Shown: in pieces, positions 45,541 to 50,700 of the stretch
Position numbering within the stretch: position 1 is the first letter of the stretch
Layout of the letters: each line of letters opens with the position of its first letter
Assembly: GCA_017506865.1 (NCBI GenBank)
Contig: JAFCMP010000101.1
Location: 1-64,000, forward strand
Reading direction: 5' to 3'
DNA from: Tribonema minus
Lineage: Eukaryota; Sar; Xanthophyceae; Tribonematales; Tribonemataceae
Length of the DNA: 64,000 nt
Program-made: the position numbers and the translations under genes
Notes under the pieces: model-generated
Told to the model about the DNA's origin: nothing
What the model saw: the letters and a program-made list of their open reading frames with translations, nothing else
The model's database searches: none

Positions 45541-47346
45541 ACGCGTGTGGCAGTGCTCAGCACGACTGCACGTGCCAGCAACTACATATGTTTACAAACA
45601 AGCGTGTGTGACGAGTGGCATCGCTCAGCCACACCTGCTGGCCCACAGCAGCGGCATCGTCGCCTATGCCATCAAGAGCCTTATGAAGCCGGTTGTGGCA
45701 CGTAGAATCTGGCAGCAGCGCTCAGGCTCACCTGCTGGCGCACAAGCTGCTGCGTCAGCACCCACGCAACTGAAAGCCCAATGAAGTCATTTGTGGCGAA
45801 TAGACGGCAGCAGCGCTCAGGCTCACCTGTTGGCGCACGAGCTGCTGCGTCGGCGCCAGGAACACGGACCAGCGCACCCGCTTGTCGACGACCATGGGCA
45901 CGCCCTGCCGACGCGCCTCGTGGTACTCAGAGGGGCGCGTGCTGCTGCGGAAGAAGTGCTGGATGAGGAGCATGGCCACCAGCGTCTTGCCCACTCCTGT
46001 AAGATTGAAGTAGAAGTGGTAAATAAGGAGGCGTGCAGCGGGTACAAAAAATGGCGGCATCTTGCCCGCGCCTGTAACAGTGAAGCGGGTGTGATGAACA
46101 ATGGAGGCATGAAGCGGGTACGTACAACGGCGGCATCCTCCCACACCTGTAAAAGTGAAGTGGGACAGATGAAAATGATGCGCGAAGCAGGTACGTGAAA
46201 CAGGAGCATCTTGATGTGTTCATTGGAGTACACGAGGGCCGCAAGCTGCTGCGGGAGAATTGCGGTATGAGTTGCTGTATGAGGAGAACTGCCACTAGCG
46301 CCTCGCCCACTCCTTTTTTACAGTAAAGCAGAGGAGATGAACACATCTAAGAATGAAGCGTCAAGCGGTTATGTAAACGTATGCCTCTTAAGCTGTGTAT
46401 TGCATTCACAGCTTGAAGCAGTACTCCAAGGGCCATGCGTAGCTGCAGAAAAGTGCTGTTTAAAGACGAACACCAGCGGCTTGCCCACTCCTGCAATGGG
46501 TTCTTACTAATCTCCAGGTCAAACTTCAATAAGCGTATAGCGACCGCAGCCCGTGCGCCGCGTGATGCTGTCGAATGCAAGACGAGCGCACCACAGCCAC
46601 TTGCCATCCAGGGTCGTGTCCAGGGTTGGCGATGGTGGATTATGTTTCACATTATGTGCGTGGTGACGTGCGTTGGTGTAATGTAGCCACGCAAATCACA
46701 CAACTACGAGCACCAGCACCGCCTTCCGCACTTCACATCATCTGCATGGTATGTTGAGGTTGCAGCTGACATCTGCAGACTGCAGGTTCCTTGCAACCGA
46801 GATGTGGGCCCTCCTACATTTCCAATGACTTGCTGCACAACAATCCTTTTTGCAACGCTGCTGCTTGGTCTGGACTTTCGGCCAGATGTACCAGTGACCA
46901 GCTGCAACAAGACTAGTCAATGTTATGACGAGGCTTATGAGATTTGCCACGCACTTGCAGCACTGCGTTGGTGTAGGACCCAGGTGAGAGGAACATAAAG
47001 CACGAGCGACTGCACAGCCTCCTTGAAACCGCACAACTGGTCATGTCGGCAGCGACAAGCTCAATACCTCGAAAACTCCGGTTACAGCGGCTCAAACGGT
47101 TGTCGATGGCGTTGCGCACCAATACAGCGCATCAGCAACAGGCATGCTGAAAGCACTTGACGGATCCCGACAAATGATAACTAGTTCGTGTCGTCATATC
47201 AAGTCCAGCTTGCCTGTGTCTCCCACCATGACCGTGTTCATTTGCTTGGCGTGTTCCAAAGCTGCCTCCTGATAGTCCCTCGGCACCAACTTAGGCGGGT
47301 CAGCCACCGCCGCCGCCGGTTCGTTCGGTTCATCATCCACCTCCAT
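16326..47346 (-). CDS. DCL: Dicer-like endoribonuclease, 27 traced exons
   Basis: Cuts double-stranded RNA into small RNAs for silencing. Exons on the minus strand were joined by motif and intron phase: 47346-47214, 45996-45827, 44854-44750, 43540-43469, 42961-42821, 41986-41876, ~41057-40800, 38236-38091, 37383-37055, 35547-35330, 34620-34474, 32925-32797, 31975-31820, 30823-30755, 28839-28644, 28159-27280, 26400-26228, 25407-25126, 23555-23385, 22186-22071, 21061-20989, 20105-19817, 18997-18831, 18436-18353, 17612-17500, 17234-17057, 16493-16326. Domain order: DExH helicase (GDTGVGKT, DECH, MTASP, MRGRTRA), DUF283 (FPSTGA...AVSLLH), a glycine-rich platform/PAZ position, then RNase IIIa and IIIb with all acidic residues. 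About 1,690 codons; no C-terminal dsRNA-binding domain. Phase breaks once, between 30755 and 28839, so one short exon is probably missed. Over 80% of the span is intron. Confidence 0.9.
17057..17234 (-). CDS. DCL: Dicer-like exon 26: end of RNase IIIb
   Basis: PKALADAFEALVAAVYMDAG followed by FDMAAVSRIFWPLL, the second acidic pair of RNase IIIb and its usual C-terminal helix. Confidence 0.95.
17500..17612 (-). CDS. DCL: Dicer-like exon 25: RNase IIIb core
   Basis: TTPFIITKKVAACVCNSALA and GTRKLNLQHHL match the LT..R...V.N..LA..A....LH..L block. Phase 2 at the donor. Confidence 0.88.
18353..18436 (-). CDS. DCL: Dicer-like exon 24: RNase IIIb catalytic motif
   Basis: DYQRLELLGDALLSYLTTAK, the RNase III signature with Glu and Asp intact. 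Twenty-eight codons between GCAG and GTGAGC. Confidence 0.95.
18831..18997 (-). CDS. DCL: Dicer-like exon 23: start of RNase IIIb
   Basis: LHSLERSLGYTFTNKWLPLQ and AVTHASS match the LE..LGY.F....LL.QA.TH.S opening of RNase IIIb. Phase fits both neighbours. Confidence 0.93.
19817..20105 (-). CDS. DCL: Dicer-like exon 22: end of RNase IIIa
   Basis: KTPADCVEAILGCCLILGGE holds the second acidic pair (D..VEA) of RNase IIIa, as in Dicer K.LADVVEALIG. A helical linker to RNase IIIb follows. Confidence 0.93.
20989..21061 (-). CDS. DCL: Dicer-like exon 21 (short linker in RNase IIIa)
   Basis: SMLGRPFLEHWMPALMAPPS, entering at phase 2 exactly as exon 20 leaves it and ending in phase 0 at GTGGGT. Confidence 0.75.
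22071..22186 (-). CDS. DCL: Dicer-like exon 20: RNase IIIa core
   Basis: EEGLISEFRSNLVCNARLTK matches the EG.LS..RS.LVCN..L block of RNase IIIa. It has no start codon in frame and was found by homology-like pattern and phase. Confidence 0.92.
22640..23330 (-). repeat. About five copies of the 3' edge of Dicer-like exon 19, alternating with CCCTAA tracts
   Basis: Segments near 22680-22740, 22905-22980, 23050-23100, 23165-23210 and 23265-23325 repeat the code for LGDAWLKAYMCLFIMQTR and the donor, separated by variants of CCCTAACCCTAGCCCTAA. Confidence 0.88.
23385..23555 (-). CDS. DCL: Dicer-like exon 19: RNase IIIa catalytic motif
   Basis: NERLETLGDAWLKAYMCLFI is the RNase III signature with the metal-binding Glu and Asp. 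Phase 0 on both sides. Copies of its end make up much of the next intron. Confidence 0.95.
23740..25025 (-). repeat. Several copies of the 3' edge of Dicer-like exon 18
   Basis: The segment coding AVAPAFALERALLAHQ and its donor recurs near 24960-25018, 24825-24895 and 24170-24230. Weaker copies lie near 24080 and 23890-23940. Confidence 0.88.
25126..25407 (-). CDS. DCL: Dicer-like exon 18: acidic insert and start of RNase IIIa
   Basis: Starts with a 30-residue Asp/Asn/Glu-rich low-complexity segment (EEDAGDNDDNNARAS), then GGWDSVVGSAAACGAVLAVL and AVAPAFALERALLAHQ. Donor GTGGGG. The last ~50 bases recur several times downstream. Confidence 0.8.
25760..26140 (-). repeat. Five copies of the 3' edge of Dicer-like exon 17
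   Basis: TTACCTCCAGCTTGCTGACGA-like segments, the complement of the end of exon 17 with its GTAAGT donor, near 25765, 25865, 25955, 26028 and 26125. Copies of the exon's 5' edge lie at 26525-26565 and 26720-26765. Confidence 0.85.
26228..26400 (-). CDS. DCL: Dicer-like exon 17: between PAZ position and RNase IIIa
   Basis: PVRVQLAYYMRMHELASLDS, then LLHPALRLPRGETVF, resembling the P.S....R....LPS segment just before RNase IIIa. Phase fits both neighbours. The end (RLVSKLE) is repeated about five times in the following intron. Confidence 0.8.
26641..26664. repeat. 24-base G homopolymer
   Basis: A pure G run on the plus strand (C on the coding strand of the Dicer-like gene), inside the intron before exon 17. 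Confidence 0.95.
26830..27200 (-). repeat. Three copies of the 3' edge of Dicer-like exon 16
   Basis: Copies near 26840-26900, 26972-27030 and 27128-27190 repeat the code around VVLGDLLGKQG and the GTATGT donor. Confidence 0.85.
27280..28159 (-). CDS. DCL: Dicer-like exon 16: platform/PAZ position with glycine-rich insertions
   Basis: The longest exon (880 bases). It has two glycine/serine runs coded by GGC repeats, near 27650-27740 and 27920-28015. Between them lies ordinary sequence, with RTVHRTRYAARRSPSALTLG near the end, where Dicers have the PAZ domain. PAZ identity rests mainly on position. Confidence 0.75.
28270..28385 (+). repeat. Dispersed repeat, copy B
   Basis: Ends CATCTGGGCTTTTTCGCGCC then CTGAGCGAGAATTAATAGAA. 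It shares start (GAGACACTCTCAGAC) and end with copy C immediately downstream. Confidence 0.75.
28430..28530 (+). repeat. Dispersed repeat, copy C
   Basis: GAGACACTCTCAGAC start and CATCTGGGCTTTTTCGCGAC end. Its middle (ACGACATGTGGAGTCC) matches copy D at 59518-59610 in inverse orientation. Confidence 0.75.
28587..28638. repeat. TTAGGG-type repeat in an intron, both orientations
   Basis: GGTTAGGGTTAGGGGTAACCC, then GGGGTTAGGGTTAGGGTTAACCC: short head-to-head telomere-like runs just downstream of the donor of Dicer-like exon 15. Confidence 0.9.
28644..28839 (-). CDS. DCL: Dicer-like exon 15
   Basis: AGILSDHLTVAPP and LTGQNYPGFDAALVKDNHAK, ending in an alanine-rich stretch before a GTGTGC donor. 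The acceptor follows a C run. Its entry phase does not fit exon 14, so a short exon upstream is probably missing. Confidence 0.65.
30755..30823 (-). CDS. DCL: Dicer-like exon 14 (short)
   Basis: Twenty-three codons, DCDYAGVLDDDFIFPYCRNK, between a GACAG acceptor and a GTGAGC donor, phase 0 on both sides. Imperfect copies of its end recur in the next intron. No motif of its own. Confidence 0.6.
31490..31760 (-). repeat. Two long copies of the 3' half of Dicer-like exon 13
   Basis: Near 31668-31755 and 31495-31590 the code for FTYVLGDGITCEVHLPAFLD is nearly intact and still open, with donors. These are the best-preserved decoy exons in the gene. Confidence 0.9.
31820..31975 (-). CDS. DCL: Dicer-like exon 13: DUF283
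   Basis: CLDLDAAVSLLHEIHFALGL matches the A..LL..YC..L helix of DUF283. TYVLGDGITCEVHLPAFLDL follows. The acceptor follows a long C run and the donor is GTGAGC. Confidence 0.88.
32797..32925 (-). CDS. DCL: Dicer-like exon 12: linker and start of DUF283
   Basis: LQRWLLEAEQVRRNSLAHED leads to LQFPSTGA, the Y.V.STGA signature at the start of the Dicer dimerisation domain. No initiator-type frame marks it; it was found by motif, phase and the duplicated copies beside it. The acceptor could instead be six bases downstream. Confidence 0.8.
33930..34440 (-). repeat. Three copies of the 3' edge of Dicer-like exon 11
   Basis: Copies near 33960, 34130-34205 and 34300-34380 repeat the code for MRGRTRATGGQFF and the following GEPGDYKAK. 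Copies of the exon's 5' edge lie at about 34780-34815 and 35130-35155. Confidence 0.9.
34474..34620 (-). CDS. DCL: Dicer-like exon 11: helicase motifs V-VI
   Basis: GIDVPECGLVISLDPIKHVR completes motif V, and MHMRGRTRATGGQFF is motif VI (QxRGRxR with Met for Gln). Donor GTATCT. Copies of both edges lie in the flanking introns. Confidence 0.92.
35330..35547 (-). CDS. DCL: Dicer-like exon 10: helicase C-terminal domain to motif V
   Basis: HSKYAMKHFKEGRLKLLVTT and DTCAE correspond to the F..G..NLLVAT..AEEG block; the glycine comes with the next exon. Phase joins correctly on both sides. Confidence 0.9.
35620..36060 (-). repeat. Copies of the 5' edge of Dicer-like exon 10
   Basis: Copies at about 35630-35722, 35830-35870 and 35985-36060 repeat the CCAG acceptor and code for PVLPSGYILGGVL. 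Confidence 0.85.
36495..36975 (-). repeat. Four copies of the 3' edge of Dicer-like exon 9
   Basis: Copies at about 36495-36560, 36629-36690, 36758-36822 and 36907-36975 repeat the code for ARVVCDLLKCVYGPDEDG plus the donor GTGCG. Confidence 0.92.
37055..37383 (-). CDS. DCL: Dicer-like exon 9: start of helicase C-terminal domain
   Basis: After an alanine-rich insertion, CAPKLHALARLLLENAP and FRCMVFVERRATARVVCDLL match the K...L...L and VFVERR.TA..L blocks at the start of the Dicer helicase C domain. The acceptor follows a pure C run. Confidence 0.9.
37800..38035 (-). repeat. Copies of the 3' edge of Dicer-like exon 8 with TTAGGG-type tracts
   Basis: CTCACTTGATCTGCG-type segments (reverse complement of exon end plus donor) recur near 37825, 37900 and 38005. 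Runs of CCCTAA lie between them. Confidence 0.85.
38091..38236 (-). CDS. DCL: Dicer-like exon 8: helicase insertion region
   Basis: DDLRNESLYMLGEYGSWAAT and HFYAYCADQRRLTQI resemble the L..LG.W.A segment of the Dicer helicase insertion. Phase 2 at the donor, which matches the next exon exactly. Confidence 0.85.
38385..38990 (-). repeat. Five copies of the 5' edge of Dicer-like exon 8
   Basis: Copies near 38385-38458, 38545-38590, 38679-38725, 38815-38858 and 38945-38987 repeat the acceptor and code for LRNESLYMLG. Confidence 0.9.
39439..40357. mobile_element. Possible second DNA-transposon relic with 17-bp terminal inverted repeats
   Basis: The left end (39439-39455) begins CACACCTTA and the right end (40341-40357) is its inverse with one mismatch in 17. 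The interior repeats ACGGAGTCG and GACGGTCCGTCG words, like the interior of a MITE. No clean target duplication is seen, and a shorter internal boundary near 39505 is also possible. Confidence 0.45.
40430..40799 (-). repeat. About five tandem ~65-bp copies of the 3' edge of Dicer-like exon 7
   Basis: Each unit contains a CCTTT..T...CGGGCGCA-like block (complement of the end of exon 7 and its donor) followed by a GAGGCTAGGTGCGGCTAAT-like block. Confidence 0.8.
40800..41057 (-). CDS. DCL: Dicer-like exon 7: helicase insertion region, 5' edge uncertain
   Basis: The 3' edge (LNLRPYIK then GTGAGA) is clear, supported by repeated copies of it in the next intron. The start at 41057 (after ACCCAG) is the best of several phase-0 acceptors; the frame is open back to 41264. 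Helical sequence with no strong motif. Confidence 0.6.
41876..41986 (-). CDS. DCL: Dicer-like exon 6: helicase insertion region
   Basis: Encodes CCHVMCCTAYVCEPDDKAIS and VPETTSVYYEIPL, between a CAG acceptor preceded by a C run and a GTGAGC donor. Its position after motif III fits the start of the Hel2i insertion (LE..LDA.V). Confidence 0.75.
42571..42760 (-). repeat. Two copies of the 3' edge of Dicer-like exon 5
   Basis: Near 42575-42640 and 42692-42765 the code for RPLIFGMTASPTKE is repeated. Two copies of the 5' edge (DVGVIIMDECHC) lie at about 43100-43140 and 43312-43352. Confidence 0.92.
42821..42961 (-). CDS. DCL: Dicer-like exon 5: helicase motifs II and III (DECH box)
   Basis: DVGVIIMDECHCARKKHPYA holds motif II. 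LIFGMTASPTKE at the end is motif III. Acceptor CAG, donor GTATAT. Both edges are repeated in the flanking introns. Confidence 0.95.
43469..43540 (-). CDS. DCL: Dicer-like exon 4: helicase motif Ib
   Basis: Twenty-four codons, DVLVMTPGSMLNLLIHGKAY, between a GCAG acceptor and a GTAAGC donor; a direct match to the VLVMTP..LL..L block of Dicer. Confidence 0.9.
44750..44854 (-). CDS. DCL: Dicer-like exon 3: helicase segment
   Basis: Encodes SDRVAAFTGLATQ and ELDDWTAPDWQRHF, matching the G...W..W...F stretch before motif Ib in Dicer helicases. Phase 0 on both sides. A further small exon between exons 2 and 3 cannot be excluded. Confidence 0.8.
45506..45539. repeat. (TG)17 dinucleotide repeat
   Basis: Seventeen TG units in an intron of the Dicer-like gene, followed by a short CACGCGTGTG stretch. 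Confidence 0.95.
45827..45996 (-). CDS. DCL: Dicer-like exon 2: rest of motif I and motif Ia
   Basis: Begins GVGKTLVAMLLIQHFF after a CAG acceptor and completes the P-loop with the right phase. It ends in VFLAPTQQLVRQQ before a GTGAGC donor. Copies of both its edges lie in the flanking introns. Confidence 0.9.
47214..47346 (-). CDS. DCL: Dicer-like exon 1: N-terminus and start of helicase motif I
   Basis: Starts at the ATG giving MEVDDEPNEPAAAVAD, followed by the Dicer-type LVPRDYQEAALEHAKQMNT and MVGDTG. The open frame extends upstream but with no further ATG. It ends inside the Walker A loop, with a GC donor (ACAG then GCAAGC). Confidence 0.85.
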
Positions 47347-47661
47347 GACAGATTGAGATCCTGCAAGATTCGCAGCTGCGTTGCCGGTGATGCTCCGTTT
47401 GCAGCTTGATCCGACGAAAAATTTTGCAGCGCCGAAGCTTTGCACAGCTGCCTCTCTCTGACACCCCGCTCTCCTGCACTCTCTCTCTCTTCGGAAACTT
47501 CAACACTGCGCAAACTTCAACATCAAGGTGAACTTGTGAAAAAAAACACCCTGGAGTGCGTCTGTCTCGAGAGAGACACACACAAAGAGTTCCTTGACAT
47601 TACCTGCAGCAAGCACTATTTCCCACTTAGCGAAAGTGCGAGCCATTGACGCAGATCATTC
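47347..47661. promoter_or_regulatory. Divergent promoter region between the Dicer-like and TCD-like genes
   Basis: Only 315 bases separate the two divergent start codons, so both core promoters and 5' UTRs must lie here. It contains CT/GA-rich stretches (CTCTCTCTCTCTT near 47478) and no obvious TATA box. A shared bidirectional promoter is inference from spacing. Confidence 0.5.
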
Positions 47662-47795
47662 ATGTCGGCGACGGGCCTCCGAGCTGCGACCCTTTTTGTG
47701 GCTGGCGCCGCGACTTTAGCGACAGCACAGCTGCTGTATGCTTACCTGCAGCAGCGACGAAAGACGGGGTCGGGAGCCTCGACAGCCTCGCACAG
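47662..47795 (+). CDS. TCD1: TCD exon 1: membrane anchor
   Basis: MSATGLRAATLFVAGAATLA opens a hydrophobic segment followed by a basic stretch (QQRRKTGSG). Donor GTACGT, phase 2. The frame closes soon after the donor, as expected. Confidence 0.8.
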
Positions 47796-50700
47796 GTACG
47801 TGCAACTGCAGCGGCATTGCTGACTGCGGCAGAAAAACAAGCTCAGACTAAGCATGCCTGATTCACAGTGACTGGAGGCTACGCATTGCGCAGGCCGTTG
47901 TTGTACGTCACTCGCAACGCGGTATCGCGATTGGAGCCATGCATGCCAAATCAGCGTCGCCCCATCATACTTGACCTTATGCTCAGTCCTCTGCGGGTGG
48001 CGCGGATTCAAAGTTTTTGAACATGTTCAGAGGCATCAATTGTGTTGCTATGCTTCACCCAGCAGCCGTTCCTCAACAGACGCAAACCAATTGCCCTTGG
48101 TAATGGCTTGGAAAACGTGTGCCATGCAACACAATGCGCGCTGCATGCCGGCACAATGCACCACGACTGCCAAGTGATCAGTTGGCTGCCCGTAGACAGA
48201 CTTTCATCAGCTGAATCAATGAATGGATGAATAACTTCCAGCGAAACGTTGCATCAGGCACACACAGAGCTTGTTACGCCTTTATATTACTGCAGATGAA
48301 CTGCTGCCAGCTCATGCAAAGCCACAGTCCGATTTGCTGCCGTATGCTGCAGCGGCAGCAGCAATTGACTGCAGGCATAGGAGCATCCCCTCTCTCTACT
48401 AGCAGCTATATGTATTGTGAAGTCGACCAGCTGCCATGAAATACTGCAATACCATTTCAGCTCCATGACTCACATCTCAGACCCATTCACTCTGTTACAC
48501 TCCTTTTGTAACTGCCAGCAACGGCGGCGCGCCCGCTGCAGCGCCGCGCGAGGTGCCCGCGGAGATAGAGGACGAGCTCTTCTCACGCAATGTCGGTTTC
48601 TTCGGCGCGGAGGGATTTGCGGCGATTCGCGACTCGTTCATCGTGGTGGTGGGGCTGGGGGGAGTCGGGAGTCACGCGGCGCACATGCTGGCGCGCAGCG
48701 GCGTGCGGCGGTTGAGGTTGGTCGACTTCGATCAGGTAAACTTGAAGTTTTGTCGAGGACTTCTAGTAGCCGTAGGGTTTGTGCAAGGGCCACTGTCGAC
48801 ATGTGCGAGTCGATCAGTACAGCGTGTTTTGTCCACGAGTTGACTGGCGCGCAGCGGCGTGCGGCGTTTGAGGCTGGTCGACTTTGATCAGGTAAGTTTG
48901 TCGTAGGGCTAGGGTCAGGATTAGAAGAACTGTATGTTGGTGTACAAGTGATTATTGAAGTTGGTTTGACGAGTTAGGGGTAGCACAACCGCCATTGTTG
49001 TCAAATTTGGCTGCTGGCGCACAGCGGCGCGCGGCGGTTGAGCCTTAGGGGTTGCGCAAGGGCCTGTGCTGAAGTTGGTTTCACGTCTAACATGACGTGC
49101 GGCTGTGTCAACAAGTGGGCTGGCGCGCAGCGGCGTACGGCGGCTGAGGCTGGTCGACTTTGATCAGGTAAAGTTTGTTGTAGGGCAAATGTTACGGTTA
49201 GGGTTAGGGTTGGGGTTAGGGTTTGCACAACACCCAGTTGTTGTTGAAGTTAGCTGCTGGCGTGCAACACGGCGTGCGGCGGTTGAGGCTGGTCGACTTC
49301 GATCAGGTGAACTTGAAGTTTGAGCTGCGGCGTGGTCTGGCCTTAGGGCTTGCGCAAGGGCCAGTGCTGAAGTTGGTCTGACGTCTAGTATGACGTGCGG
49401 TTGTGTCAACGAGTGGGCTGGCGCGCAGCTGCGTGTGGAGGTTGAGGTTGGTCGACTTCGATCACGTGAAGTTTGTCGTAGGGCTAGGGTCAGGGTGAGC
49501 AGAACTGGATGTTGGTGTTGAAGTGATTGTTGAATGTTGGTGTTGAAGTGATTGTTGAAGTTGGTTTGACGGGTTAGAGGCAGCACAACATCCAATTGGT
49601 GTTGAAAAGTAAGTGGCGCGCAGCGGCGTGCGTCGATTTGAGGCTGGTTGAATTTGATCAGGTGAACTTGAAGTTTGAGCTTGGTTTGGCCCTTAGGGTT
49701 TGCGCAAGAGCCAGTGCTGAAGGTAGCACGGCGTTTGGTATGCCGTGGTGATCGTCAACAAATGGGCTGGCGCGCAACGGCCAAGGCCGCCAACTTTGAT
49801 CAGGTGATGATTGGGATAGGGCTATGTCTGTCCCTAGGTGCAGCACGAGTTGCAGTATGACGCAAGTATATTGCTATCGTGTGACTGGCACAGCGGCGTG
49901 CGGCGGGCGAGGCTGGTTGATATTGAAGTTCATGTCAGCTTACTTCATGCTGGCTGGCACGCGTAGCTACGTTGTCAGATGTGGGGCTTTCTGAGACCCC
50001 TTGCTGCATGAGCCATTAGAATTATATTTTGAGTTGAACTTGTCCAATCTTATGTCGATTTACTTCATGTATGAAGGTCACGCTGTCGTCGCTCAACCGG
50101 CACGCCGTGGCAGCGTGGTCAGATGTGGGCTGCGCAAGGCAAAATGCATGCAGTGATCAAACTTCAATTTGAACTTATTTTTCATCTATTCACTTGCAGG
50201 TCACGCTGTCGTCGCTCGATCGGCACGCCGTGGTCACATGGTCAGATGTGGGGATCCCCAAGGCGCACGTGCTGCCCATTTTATGAAACTTCAAGTTGAC
50301 TTCATCTTCAAGTTCAACTCATCCAACTTTACGACAATGTACTTCATAGAGTTCCGAGCCGGTCCCACAAACTGTCTTTATTGCAGACGGCTTAGCCCGC
50401 CGTCCGTCTGAGCCGTCTAGACGGGCTTGTACCGTCTTCGACCGTCTTTTCCGTCTAAGACCGTCTTTTCCGTCTAAGACGGAAAAGACGGTCGAAGACG
50501 GCCTTGCCACGCCGTCTCACCTACTTCATTTTGACCGTGAACCAACTGATCACTCGTGTAGGGGCAACACAGCTTTCGTGGGTACCTACACAGCAAAGCA
50601 CAACACTCCTGCACGCGATAACGGTAACGACCACACACACACTTGCACTTCAAACTTGAAGTGAATTAGACCGAAAAAGTGAAATGTGCAAGCAGCGCGT

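Noticed and set aside
48553-48843. Reading TCD exon 2 as a separate 96-codon gene
   Set aside because: Its first half is the ATP-binding exon of TCD, with clear splice sites and phase; the tail past 48735 is intron.
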